From Metaphire vulgaris (Eukaryota; Annelida; Clitellata; Crassiclitellata; Megascolecidae), in contig CM030867.1 of the NCBI GenBank assembly GCA_018105865.1, positions 11,400,758 to 11,464,757 on the forward strand: a stretch of 64,000 bases of DNA, in the 5' to 3' direction. Shown here one piece after another: positions 37,084-53,341 of this stretch (position 1 is the stretch's first letter; every line of letters starts with the position of its first letter). The position numbers and the translations under genes are program-made. The notes below the pieces were generated by a model. That model saw only the letters and a program-made list of their open reading frames with translations, had not been told where the DNA came from and ran no database searches.

Positions 37084-39312
37084 ATGCAGAAGACGGTGGT
37101 CTTAGTTTACAATAGCGATTGATATCGATGTAGTAAAGGATGCTAAAGAGAATCGATCAATATGGTCCTTGACGTCGATCTCTAATAGGACGAAAAAGGT
37201 TTCAAAAATGCGGTTGAATTTGCACAAGTCCTATGCATTATTAGCATTATGGAATAACGGGGGTTGTCATGCTGGAGACGCCCTAAATGCAGAAGACGAT
37301 GGCCTAAGTTTGCAATAACGATTGATATCGATGTAGCGAAGAATGCTAAATATAGTGGCTCAATATGGTGCCTGAAATGTATCTCTAAAAATGCAGGACG
37401 AAATAGGTTTCAAAAATGCGGTTGAATTTGCACAAGTCCTATGCATTATTAGCATTATGGAATAACGGGGGTTGTCCTGCTGGAGGCGCCCTAAATGCAG
37501 AAAACGATGGCCTAAGTTTGCAATAACGATTGATATCGATGTAGCGAAGAATGCTAAATATAGTGGCTCAATATGGTGCCTGAAATGTATCTCTAACAGG
37601 ACGAAATAGGTTTCAAAAATGCGGTTGAATTTGCACAAGTCCTATGCATTATTAGCATTATGGAATAACGGGGGTTGTCGATGCTGGAGGCGCCCTAAAT
37701 GCAGAAGACGATGGCCTAAGTTTGCAATAACGATTGATATCGATGTAGCATTATGGAATAACGGGGAATGCGCCTAAAGAATGCTAAAATATAATATGGT
37801 GCCTGAAATGTATCTCTAACAGGACGAGGTTTCAAAAATGCGGTTGAATTTGAAAGTCCTATGCATTATAGCATTATGGAATAACAGGTTGTCCTGCGAA
37901 ATAAAACGATTTTTGCAAAAACGATTGATATCGATGTAGCGAAGAATGCTAAATATTGAATTGGTGCCTGAAATGTATCTCTAACAGGACGAAATAGGTT
38001 TCAAAAATGCGGTTGAATTTGCACAAGTCCTATGCATTATTAGCATTATGGAATAACGGGGTTGTCATGCTGGAGGCGCCCTAAATGCAGAAGACGATGG
38101 CCTAAGTTTGCAATAACGATTGATATCGATGTAGCGAAGAATGCTAAATATAGTGGCTCAATATGGTGCCTGAAATGTATCTCTAACAGGACGAAATAGG
38201 TTTCAAAAATGCGGTTGAATTTGCACAAGTCCTATGCATTATTAGCATTATGGAATAACGGGGTTATGGAATAACGGGGTTGTCATTGATATGGAGGCGC
38301 CTCTAAATGACAGAAGACGATGGCCTAAGTTTTAGCAATAACGATTGATATCGATGTAGCGAAGAATGCTAAATATAGTGGCTCAATATGGCTCAATATG
38401 GTGCCTGAAATGTATCTCTAACAGGACGAAATAGGTTTCAAAAATGCGGTTGAATTTGCACAAGTCCTATGCATTATTAGCATTATGGAATAACGGGGTT
38501 GTCATGCTGGAGGCGCCCTAAATGCAGAAGACGATGGCCTAAGTTTGCAATAACGATTGATATCGATGTAGCGAAGAATGCTAAATATAGTGGCTCAATA
38601 TGGTGCCTGAAATGTATCTCTAACAGGACGAAATAGGTTTCAAAAATGCGGTTGAATTTGCACAAGTCCTATGCATTATTAGCATTATGGAATAACGGGG
38701 GTTGTCATGCTGGAGGCGCCCTAAATGCAGAAGACGATGGCCTAAGTTTGCAATAACGATTGATATCGATGTAGCGAAGAATGCTAAATATAGTGGCTCA
38801 ATATGGTGCCTGAAATGTATCTCTAACAGGACGAAATAGGTTTCAAAAATGCGGTTGAATTTGCACAAGTCCTATGCATTATTAGCATTATGGAATAACG
38901 GGGTTGTCATGCTGGAGGCGCCCTAAATGCAGAAGACGATGGCCTAAGTTTGCAATAACGATTGATATCGATGTAGCGAAGAATGCTAAATATAGTGGCT
39001 CAATATGGTGCCTGAAATGTATCTCTAACAGGACGAAATAGGTTTCAAAAATGCGGTTGAATTTGCACAAGTCCTATGCATTATTAGCATTATGGAATAA
39101 CGGGGGTTGTCATGCTGGAGGCGCCATAAATGCAGAAGACGATGGCCTAAGTTTGCAATAACGATTGATATCGATGTAGCGAAGAATGCTAAATATTGTG
39201 GCTCAATATGGTGCCTGAAATGTATCTCTAACAGGACGAAATAGGTTTCAAAAATGCGGTTGAATTTGCACAAATCCTATGCATCATTAGCATTATGGAA
39301 TGACGGGGGGTT
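37084..39312. repeat. About 203-bp satellite, 11 tandem copies
   Basis: Units start near 37084, 37287, 37495, 37699, 37890 (rearranged), 38085, 38300, 38520, 38724, 38926 and 39128. Shared blocks: ATTGATATCGATGTAGCGAA, GGTGCCTGAAATGTATCTCT, AAAAATGCGGTTGAATTTGC, GCATTATTAGCATTATGGAA. Central copies are nearly identical, outer copies and the fifth are diverged, as expected from unequal exchange. The recurring 60-82 codon ORF (MCKFNRIFETY...) on the - strand is a by-product. Confidence 0.92.
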
Positions 39313-39408
39313 TTCATCATGCGCACCTATTTTGATGTTGCAGGAAATGCGATGATTTCCAAAGAAGTTTAAAGATTCTGGTCCAGATTTTGTCTCTAGC
39401 CGTATTTG

Positions 39409-39571
39409 CAGTGTTTTACCCCAGGCCTGTTAGGGGGATCTCCCTCCCCAAACCACATAAATCCAACAAATCTCAGAAATAACACAAATGTTTGCATTGA
39501 ACTGTGTCTCTTCCCTTCCGGCCAAGTCAATGCCCCCCCCCCGCAAAAAGCCTGGAGTCTGGATAAAACAT
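39409..39571. mobile_element. TIR element, family E copy
   Basis: CAGTGTTTTACCCCAGGCCT ... GCCTGGAGTCTGGATAAAACA. Same family as 55443 and 59081. Confidence 0.7.
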
Positions 39572-39787
39572 CGAGTGTGTACTGACATTATATATTAAGA
39601 AAATAATGTGATTTAAAGTGATTTAGGAGGCAAAGTAAGCCTGTGTGAAAACAATTATAGGCCTATAGTAACATTCCATATTCAATAACCTGTAGTTTTT
39701 CCAAAGACTACCAAACGCTATATGCGTCATTATTTAATTGGAGGATTGTGTCGATATTTCTGCGGCGAACAATAGATATATTTTGAG

Positions 39788-40073
39788 CAGTGGCGGTTCC
39801 AGGAATTCTTGGTGGGAGGGGGGGGGTGAAAAATGTTAAGGAAATTGGTGCATGGGAGATGCAAAGTGAAGAAGAAAAGTGATAAAAGGTCATTGTTTGT
39901 GTTTTGCCCACTAAAAATGGACTAAATGTTAATAAACCTTGACAAAAAAGGCCGACAAGCAAAAAAGAAGGCCATTCGCAGTATTTTTCAGGTCGATATA
40001 GGCATAAAAAGATCATCCGGAACCCCGGTGGGAGATGCATCCCCAGTCATCAACAAGGTCGAACCGACACTGC
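39788..40073. mobile_element. hAT-like MITE, family D copy 2
   Basis: CAGTGGCGGTTCCAGGAATT ... GTCGAACCGACACTG with GGGAGATGCATCCCC near the right end. Flanking 8-mers ATTTTGAG and CTTTCGAG are a partial match. Confidence 0.72.
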
Positions 40074-40309
40074 TTTCGAGTTTCGATTAATTATTATCGA
40101 CGCTTAAAAAAACAACACAAACACCTCTGTCCACTACGCAGTCTACGAGAGATAATATCGCGAAATTCACAATTTACGAACAAGTATAGATTTATGGTCA
40201 AAACATTCTGGATTTGAAGGTTGATTTTTTCCTTCCAATATATTAGACTTATAGAGTTGCCTAAAACAATAGACAACTTAAGGGCCTACATAATTATGGT
40301 AATTGGCGC

Positions 40310-40430
40310 AAACTTGGATAAAAAAAATTGGGTTCCCAACCCCTATACCTCCCTCTTCTTTAGGGAAGCGTATACAAAAGTGGGGGTTTGAACTTAAACA
40401 CCTTAGGCCTAATAGAAGCTTACGCTTATG
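40310..40430. mobile_element. TIR element, family M copy
   Basis: ATTGGCGCAAACTTGGATAA ... CTAATAGAAGCTTACGCTTA. Short, with a poly-purine middle. Confidence 0.5.
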
Positions 40431-41400
40431 CATACAGAAGCGTCGTTTTGAGACAGTATATTATACCACAAAGATATAACTGCAAACATCGCTGTTGCAA
40501 CAGTCTTTGTCGTTTAATTGTGCCCTCTTCCCCGTTCTCTTTCTCCGTCTTCCCCTATTCCGAGTGGTCACTGGTCAGTCATTTCTAGTGGGTGGGTCGG
40601 GGCGTCTGCCGTATCCGACACCCATTGGTCGTCAACGACCGGTGGTTGCTAGGCGACAGTTGCTAGGAGAAACGACGAGTTAAAAGAGAATTCTGGGCGT
40701 CGTTGAAATATTTCAGTGGACTGTGGAGGGATATGTCTCCTGGCGAACGCGGAATCAATCCGTGGAGGAATTTCACGACCGATTATATAATTATTGCATG
40801 GATTTCTACAGAATACCTTCGTTTGGCTGAATAGTTTATCTTCAAGCAACAAGTCTTCTTAAATCGGTAAAGATTTTGATCGTCTTCGATTCAGTTTGAT
40901 CTGCTGCTTTGTGTTGAAACTTTGTTTGCTATCGCTTGAAATTTTGAAGTTAAAAACTAGATTTTTGCAGTGTTTTTTCTAGGAAAAAAGGTTTGGGAAC
41001 TCATTTCCAGGGCCGTCATCGAGAGAAATTCCGGACCCCTGGGCAGAGCAGTGACGAGCCAATAAAAAGTGTCGACACTTTATTTTTTTTAGTAGCAATG
41101 ACCTTTTTTTAGTCATCAAGTGTCAAAAAGTTGTGATGGCCTTTTTGCTCTTTTTGCTCGTCAACAAACACAGGTGTATGAACGCATTATTACATATCCA
41201 TGATTATGTATACAATCTGGCAAAAAAGGTGTGGGAACGCCGTTCCCGTGCGTTCCCACTGCAAACAGCCCTGGATTTTTGGAAGAATTTATAGTTACGT
41301 ATGCAATGATTGAGATGTGTCCCATTTCGAACGCTGCAGAACAATATTGACACAAAATAATAGAGGATTTAACACGTTTAAAGAAAACTTAACTGAAAAA
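40431..41400. other. GC-richer island and unassigned DNA
   Basis: 40590-40680 is CpG-rich with an inverted CCAAT (CCCATTGG) and two GTTGCTAGG half-sites. It could be a distal promoter (RUNX genes have one) but no exon or donor could be tied to it. Confidence 0.25.
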
Positions 41401-41427
41401 ACAAACGAATTTTTGTTTCTCTCTGTG

Positions 41428-42597
41428 CAGGGGCGGCTCCACAAGGGGTCCGAGGGGCCCGTGCCCCCTATTGAGTGCCTGGCTCCCCCCAGTGGCCTCC
41501 CTGTTGGGACCCTATACTCAATACTACATACCTAACAACAAATCGTTGGCCCCCATGATTAGAAGTTGCCACCCCAACGGCTCCCCACTTGCCAAATTCT
41601 GGAGCCGCCACTGTTTACAGGGTTCGAAATAGAGCACTCCAAGCCATTTCATACTACACACCAACGCCATTGACTGTACGAGAACGAGGGATATCAACTA
41701 AATGAAAGTCCTGCCGAATATCCTGGGGGAAGGCCTAGTAAGGCGATCGAGGGAAGAGCCGCGTATTAAGATATCTGGTTCATTATACAACAGGTCTTAT
41801 AGACATCAAAATCAAGTTTTATAATTAATTCGCTGCGTGAGGGAAGCCAATTGAAGGCCTGTTGAATAGAAGGTATATAGGCCCTAGACATGTAAAAATC
41901 TAATCGATTTGAAGAAATTCTCCCGCCAAATCCACATTTTCCTCTTGTTCCTTCTTCACTGCTTTACAATTTACAAGAATATTCAATAATATCTTTCTCA
42001 ATTTCGATCTACAGGGTTCGAAATAGAGCACTCCCAGCCATTTCATACTACACACTAATGCCATTGACTGTACGAGAACGAGGGATATCAACTAAATGCA
42101 AGTCCTGCCGCATATCCTGGGGGATTCCTAGTAAGGCGATCGAGGGAAGAGCCGCGTATTAAGATATCTGGTTAATTATGCAACAGGTCTTATAGACGTC
42201 AAAACCAAGTTTTATAATTAATTCGCTGTGTGAGAGAAGCCAATTGAAGGCCTGTTGAATAGAAGGTTTATTAATTTATTTGGCCTTGATATCGAAAAAT
42301 CTAATCGATTTGAAGAAATTCTCCCGCAAAGTCCACATTTTCCTCTTGCTCCATCTTCATTGCTTTAATCTTTGCAAGAATAACCAATAATATCAATCTC
42401 AATTTCGCTCTACAGGCAGTGGCGGCTCCACATGGGGGTGGAGTGGCCGGGGGGCCCGTGGCCCCCTATTGAGTGCCTGGTCCCCAGTGGTTGCCCATAC
42501 TTAATACTACATACCTAGAAACAAATGTTTGGCCCCCCATAATTAGAAGTTGCCACCCCAACGGCTCCCCACTTGCCAAATCCTGGAGCCGCCACTG
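41428..42597. mobile_element. Composite hAT-like element: MITE - 2 x 397 bp - MITE
   Basis: Two family C MITEs in direct orientation (41428-41613 and 42417-42597) enclose two tandem copies of a 397-bp unit (41614-42010 and 42011-42416; unit starts ACAGGGTTCGAAATAGAGCA). The outer ends are flanked by an identical 8-mer TCTCTGTG (41420-41427 and 42598-42605), while the inner MITE flanks do not form their own pair with the outer ones. This suggests the whole 1.17 kb moved as one unit. Confidence 0.7.
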
Positions 42598-44088
<1,491 letters not shown>

Positions 44089-44255
44089 CAGGGGCGTAGC
44101 CAGGAGTTTGATTTGGGGAGGTATAAATTGGGGATATATATATTGTTATATATTACATATTATATATATTATATGTTATCTATATTACATATACTGTAGT
44201 ATATACTGATTTTTTTTGGGGGTTATGCTGATATCCCCCAGTTGCTACGCCCCTG
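44089..44255. mobile_element. hAT-like MITE, family A copy 4
   Basis: Ends CAGGGGCGTAGCC / GCTACGCCCCTG, 167 bp, with a (TA)-rich interior that has expanded relative to the other copies. Confidence 0.8.
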
Positions 44256-44562
44256 ACAGCATCTCTCCACCGGACCAACCTCTTCTCCAAGACAGTTCCG
44301 CTTCGAAACAATCGACCATAGGCTACTAAATCTAATGACTTATAGTCGTAGTCGTCATCACCAGCATCGCCGTCACTTTCGTCGTCATCTTTGTAATAAT
44401 CATCGGGGTTTTTATTCGTCTTCTTCGAAATGCATTCTTCAGTCCATCGCTATAATTCTATTGAAATGCAGTACAGTCAAACCTCGTTAGTACGATCTCG
44501 GTTAACACGAGCGTTGTTTCTTTGCAGTAGCTTGAAGTCCACGTTAACGGTTTCCGAATTTC

Positions 44563-44566
<4 letters not shown>

Positions 44567-44606
<40 letters not shown>
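44567..44606. repeat. (TA)n microsatellite
   Basis: Pure TA dinucleotide tract in intergenic DNA. Confidence 0.9.
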
Positions 44607-44608
<2 letters not shown>

Positions 44609-45147
44609 GACTGACCTGTGTCTACCTTAGGCATCGGCCTAAGACAGTCAACGCGCATGACATACAATAGAACATCTATGCCTAGTCTCCTTTCGCAGTA
44701 GCGCATTCATCGTAACCATTCCCCAATTCCCTGTATTGCTGTATACCTTTACTCAATGCCATTTTCAAAAATAGACTTTGACAAAAGTCAATTCACACGG
44801 GGCGGAACGCCTTTTCAATCTCGCCATTTCTTTTCCGAATACGACGGCTTTTCACAACACCCTGGGGTCACACCAGTCAGTTATATTCGCTGCTTCGGGG
44901 GTGGGGGTGGGGTGATAGTGTAGGGGGTTCGCACTTCTATGGAAGCATCAACGGGGCCATAAATTACACCCCGTCTTGCGTAATCGTCTGCAACGGTAGG
45001 CGGCGTGCGGTTTGCCTGAAATGATGAGCAACTCTTGGGTGACAATTGCACGGAGTGTACTAAGAAGGAAGAGAATCAAAATCGAAGACCTGTCAAAACA
45101 ATAAAATCTTCACAAATGAAATTTACCGTCCAAAGATGTGTATTTTA

Positions 45148-45339
45148 GGGTACTTGTTAGTTATCTGCTACCATTCGCGCCCGTACACATCCGTTGTAGG
45201 TATTGGTGGCCCTGAAAAGGGCCGTTTAGGTTAGGGTTAGTGTTAGGGTTAGGGTTAATAATGCGTCGTGAATTTAGATTGCCGACGCGACGCCCCGGCT
45301 GGCAAATGGCAAATGGTAGCAGATAACTAACAAGTACCC
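45148..45339. mobile_element. 192-bp TIR element carrying telomere-type repeats
   Basis: Perfect 28-bp terminal inverted repeats (GGGTACTTGTTAGTTATCTG... at 45148-45175; inverse at 45312-45339), flanked by ATTTTA on each side (45142-45147, 45340-45345). The interior has GGTTAGGGTTAG and GTTAGGGTTAGGGTTA (45227-45256), the animal telomere motif. Confidence 0.8.
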
Positions 45340-45359
45340 ATTTTAGTACAGTCAAATGC

Positions 45360-46425
45360 CATCTATCTTAGGCGATATTATATAAAAGTCTTGGCAACAT
45401 TTTTTATTTTTTGTTTGTTTTGCAAACAAGAAGTAGGGTTGAACGCCCCCCCTCCGCCCAAAACGAATAGAAAAGTTGGACTTCTTTTGACTTCGGTGGA
45501 AGTCTAAAATTTTGGGGCGTCCCTCTTCTTTTAACCGAACTCTGCTCATTGGATTTTATGGATTTTTATCTGATCGGATGTAAGGAAGTTTAAGTTTTCA
45601 GATCATGATCACACAAATTCCGCAGTTAACTGCCTCGACCGACTCATTCAAGATTTTGTCCTCAGAGACCAGAATACTTCAGCCCTAAATTGGGCCAAAG
45701 GAACATCCTGTCGTCTCCTTCCTGCAACCGATGCGATTTGACCTTCTCAGCCGCCCTCAAGATCGGCCCAATCACACCCACTCCCGCGCTAAGCCCCTCC
45801 CCCCAGCCTCCGCCCGCTTGTTAGACTGAAGCTCAACTCATGGCTTCCAAATACTGTTTACGCGTAATAAAGCATCATTACTCATGGCTGAAAGACTGTC
45901 TGTCTCTCTTTCCTGGGTTTTTAAGGATATATTATTAGTCCTTTGCGCGTAACGTGAAGGCCTAGGCACGGGGTAAAAGGCCCATACGTAGGCCCATAAT
46001 TGGAACGCCGACGAGACAAAAGATTGGGGCGCGAGGGATGGGGGGAAGGGGATAGCTTAGAAATATTAACCCTAGTTGTTGTTGTTCACCCTTTACAAGT
46101 ACTAACGTAATGGACCGTCTTTGAGTCTTCCCCTACGCAATAATAGATACTTGGGAGATATTTTGCGGTCTGCGCTGTCATTTGAAACCCCGTCGTTGTT
46201 GTTGGCTTAGATACGATTTTGGATATCGAGTGGACTGTTGAAAGGATACTTTCACAGGATCTGTGCTGCTGCTGCTGCGGCGTGTTTATATCGGTTGGAT
46301 ACTGCGGCTGACCGAAATCCACAGAGGATCAGGTGAGCAGAACAATTACAGTATTACAGTTCCATGGATCTCTGTCCTGCTTTGTGAATTTATACGAACT
46401 TCTGATCACTCGGCAGTTGTTAGCC
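45360..46425. other. Unassigned intergenic DNA; possible 5' non-coding exon
   Basis: No coding sequence recognised. Near 46260-46332 a (CTG)n-containing stretch ends in a strong donor context, GATCAG/GTGAGC. This could be an untranslated exon of RUNX 2 kb downstream, but that is speculative. Confidence 0.25.
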
Positions 46426-46559
46426 ATTGGCGCAAACTTAGATGAAATAGAAGTGGGGGTGGGGGAGGGCAACCATTATAGCTACTCCTGCCTTACTCTA
46501 GCCTCTCAAAAAGTGGAGGGACCTCGAGCCTAGGGTCCTAGTAGAAGTTTACACCAATG
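46426..46559. mobile_element. TIR element, family M copy
   Basis: CATTGGCGCAAACTTAGATG ... GTAGAAGTTTACACCAATG. A partial inverted relative follows at 46590-46690. Confidence 0.6.
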
Positions 46560-46699
46560 TTATTAATAGCGTTTACAAAACAAATTCTCCAGGTACCAAT
46601 AGCGTAAACTTCTAGAAATTAGGCATTTAGGGTCGATCCCCCACTTTTTGAGAGACTACCTTAGCGAAGGGAAGGCCTGAGGGCGGTTTCACATTTTGG

Positions 46700-46946
46700 G
46701 ATGCATCACCCACCGAGCTTTTTTGCCTGTCAGGCGTTTTCAGGGAGATTCTCAGACGCTATTCTTGTGCGGTAATACGTAGGGAGCTGATGGCCTTTTT
46801 TGCTTGTCAACCTTTTTTGGGAAGGTATTTACGTTACTTGATGGGCAAAACACGTGACATTTTTGTTTTCGGGATTTCATTGCTCCCCCAACTTCCTAGA
46901 AATCATTGCACACACCCCCCACCAAGAATTCTTGGAACCGCCACTG
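46700..46946. mobile_element. hAT-like MITE, family D copy, left end truncated
   Basis: Contains GGGATGCATCACCCACC and right end AAGAATTCTTGGAACCGCCA followed by CTG. Confidence 0.6.
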
Positions 46947-47642
46947 GGGAAGGCATAGGGTTGCCCCCTCCCTTTTTCTTCCCAAGTTTACGCCAATGCT
47001 AAGTACAGACAACAAGTACTTACGAGTACTTGTACTTGTCAGTATAAGTACGAGTTCTTACAAGTATAGTGCGAATTTATCATGCTTACTACTCACATGC
47101 ATAGTTTACAATCAAAATTGACATTGTTTTCAGCCGATTACGTCTATTGACGAATTACTATTTTACAGTAAAGAAACATATGTAATTTCCTTTTATTTTC
47201 TGGAACTGAGTTTTTAATAAATAACTCCATCTACCGTCAAAGTTCTCTTGAATATATACCTTTCCGATAAGCCTCGATGCGCACAGCAGGGAAATTGCGT
47301 ATACATGTTTCTTATATTTGTTAATATTCTAATGCTTCGCCCACCAATAATGTATTCGTTGGGGGTGAGGGTAAACATGCTTTTGCAGCCCTGGAAGTTG
47401 ATTAGGCGTCTCTTATAAGCGACTGAGTGAGAACATTCGAAAAATTGCGCCCCTCCCGGCCCCCCCCCGAAGAAAAATGTCTTTCGCTCGATATGTCTTT
47501 TTCGTTCGTGTGACATGTTCGCAAAAATTGAAGCGATTAATTATCATAGAATTCCGACAAAAATTCTGAAACCCCACCCACAAAATGCAGATAGCAAATA
47601 CAGCACACAGATAGGGAAACTGGCAGACGGTGACAGAGTGAC

Positions 47643-47644
<2 letters not shown>

Positions 47645-47677
<33 letters not shown>

Positions 47678-47680
47678 AAG
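47645..47680. repeat. (ACAG)n microsatellite
   Basis: Tetranucleotide tract in the RUNX upstream region. The surrounding 46950-48420 has no recognised gene. Confidence 0.85.
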
Positions 47681-47873
47681 ACAGACGGACAGGAATACAT
47701 CATTTTGCTATATATTACACATGATTCTGAGAACATATCCATCAAAGACGAGCATTTATAACCTAATGGGATAATGTCGCTTAAGTTACTGTATTTTGAA
47801 TGCGTAAAAATAGTAAAAATATAACTTTCAAAAATACCTTTAAAAGCACCTGTAGAATATCTAACAGATTACC

Positions 47874-47977
47874 TGTGGCGCAGCGAAGATTACGGAATAT
47901 AGGGAAACAACAACCCCTCCCCAACTACTCAACGAATAGGGGGTCGAGCCCCCGGTGCCCCCGTGGCTACGCCAATG
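47874..47977. mobile_element. hAT-like MITE, family B copy 3 (short)
   Basis: TGTGGCGCAGCGAAGATTAC ... CCGTGGCTACGCCAATG, 104 bp. Confidence 0.55.
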
Positions 47978-48334
47978 CTTATTAATTACTTCGTTATGTT
48001 GCCCATATATATATATATATATATATAAGTTTGTAAAATTCTGTCCTACTGAGTGCAGTGAATAATGTCACAAATGTTTGGCGATTTTGTCATTATAGAT
48101 TTGGCCAACTCCCGATAGATGTCGAAAATTATGATTTTTACTTCACCCACCAACCCCTTACACCCCATGCACTGGGCTAATAGAAGATTTTCGAGAGGGA
48201 GGAAAACTTTCTTGAGAAATCGCCCATAACACTAAGAGATATGTTTATTCATGACTACTTAGACGTACAATTCTATTAGACCGTTGGGCTTGGACCCCTA
48301 CCCTCCTCTCCATTCCCCACTTTTGATAGCTTAG

Positions 48335-51733
<3,399 letters not shown>

Positions 51734-51794
51734 TAGTCACTTCGCAGGAGGAGGAGGAGGAGGAGGAGGAGATGCCGATAAAATTCGCGAAGAA

Positions 51795-51815
51795 AATAAA
51801 ATATCGAAAAATAAA
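51795..51815 (+). terminator. RUNX polyadenylation signals
   Basis: AATAAA at 51795-51800 and again at 51810-51815, 62 and 77 bases after the stop. Confidence 0.6.
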
Positions 51816-51930
51816 TAATGTAATAATATACCAGTAATAATAATGCTATAATTAGCGTTGGTAGCTGTGAATTCTAGAATGTCTAGATTCAATGGACTAA
51901 TGTAAAACAACGCAAGAATACAAATACATC

Positions 51931-52150
<220 letters not shown>

Positions 52151-53032
52151 CAAGTCGATTTTTATAGAGCTGAGGTATAAGTCAAGAACTTATAAAATTA
52201 TGTTCCATATTTATCTGAACGTTTTGCATAATGCGGTCTTCGTGGTTTGATCTTAGCGATCGCGAAACAGTAGAAAAGGCAGTTTTTATTTTTAAAGAGG
52301 ACCTACATTTGTTAGGCCCCCGCATTTTACAGCTTAAAAATATTTATGCAATATACATGTATGACAGTTGTTGCATTTCACAGTCTTCAGCAGTCATTTA
52401 CAGTAACATCTGTTATAATATTATACTACGGGCCTAATCAACCGTTTGATTGAAGCTGTCATAGAGATCTTATTGTTAACACCATCGAATTCAACAGTCG
52501 TTATGTTTGTCGTAGAAATCTAATTTCCCTTCCCCTGGAGTGGACAAAAATAGTTCCGTGTGCGAAGGAGGGCCTATAAGGGCGTCTTCATGGGGGCCAC
52601 TTTGGCCCTTTGCGCCCCTTAGCCCCAGCGGTGACTTCATGCAAGACTGCCGTGCCAAATTGTCCATTCGATCCGTGTTCGAAAGCGAGGCTCTTCGAGC
52701 TGCAAACGAGGTCGATCCTGAGCGGCTGGGACATGAAAAATAAAATTAAAATATGCAATTAGGTCACCTGAGGGTCAATCGTGTTATCTAGTTCGGATCA
52801 CTGGACACTGTATATCTAAAAATTAATTTTGCTAAATAATGGTCGAGAATTTATCCAAGTGATGGAGTGAAGAAAAGAGTAAAACGGTGTTACCAGTTCG
52901 GTGGTTATTCTATTTAACTTTATAAACATTTCCAGGGCCGTACGCGGGGCATTTGACGCCCATGGCATGAGGGGGGGGCAGAAGATAAAATTAGCAAGCA
53001 GACAAATATTTAATTGATAAAACATGACATTT

Positions 53033-53038
53033 TATTGC
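53033..53038 (-). terminator. Polyadenylation signal of the lectin-CUB gene
   Basis: TTTATT on the + strand (AATAAA on the - strand), 224 bases past the proposed stop at 53262. Confidence 0.5.
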
Positions 53039-53261
53039 CACAAGATTTAAACTACAGAAGCTCTTTTCTTGCTTTCACTGATGCGAACTGGTCTATGATG
53101 TACTCAAAATCAGTTTTCTCAATTTCCTCTTTTTCTACACTGAGTAGAGAGCAATATTACAAAAGTTTTGGCGTCCCCGTCAAGTGGCGCCCCGGGGGGG
53201 GGGGATCTGCCCTACCTGCCCTACCCTAGGTACGTCACCGGTAATTATTATAATCGACTGA

Positions 53262-53341
53262 TCACCTTTTGACGAAGACGACTAGAAGAAGTGTAACAAG
53301 AACGCAACCGATCAGAGTCACCGTGATTCCAACCAGAAGCG
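53262..53341 (-). CDS. Lectin-CUB gene transmembrane exon
   Basis: Acceptor TTCTTTTATAG; encodes LLVGITVTLIGCVLVTLLLV then VFVKR and TGA (53264-53262). A donor AAAAG/GTGATC overlaps the stop, so a longer tail by splicing is possible, but a poly(A) signal follows at 53038. Confidence 0.65.

Noticed and set aside
37360..39273. Recurring 60-82 codon ORF MCKFNRIFETY on the - strand
   Set aside because: It is simply the open frame of the 203-bp satellite, broken in diverged copies.
45227..45256. Chromosome end
   Set aside because: Only a few interrupted TTAGGG units, inside a short inverted-repeat element with unique DNA on both sides.
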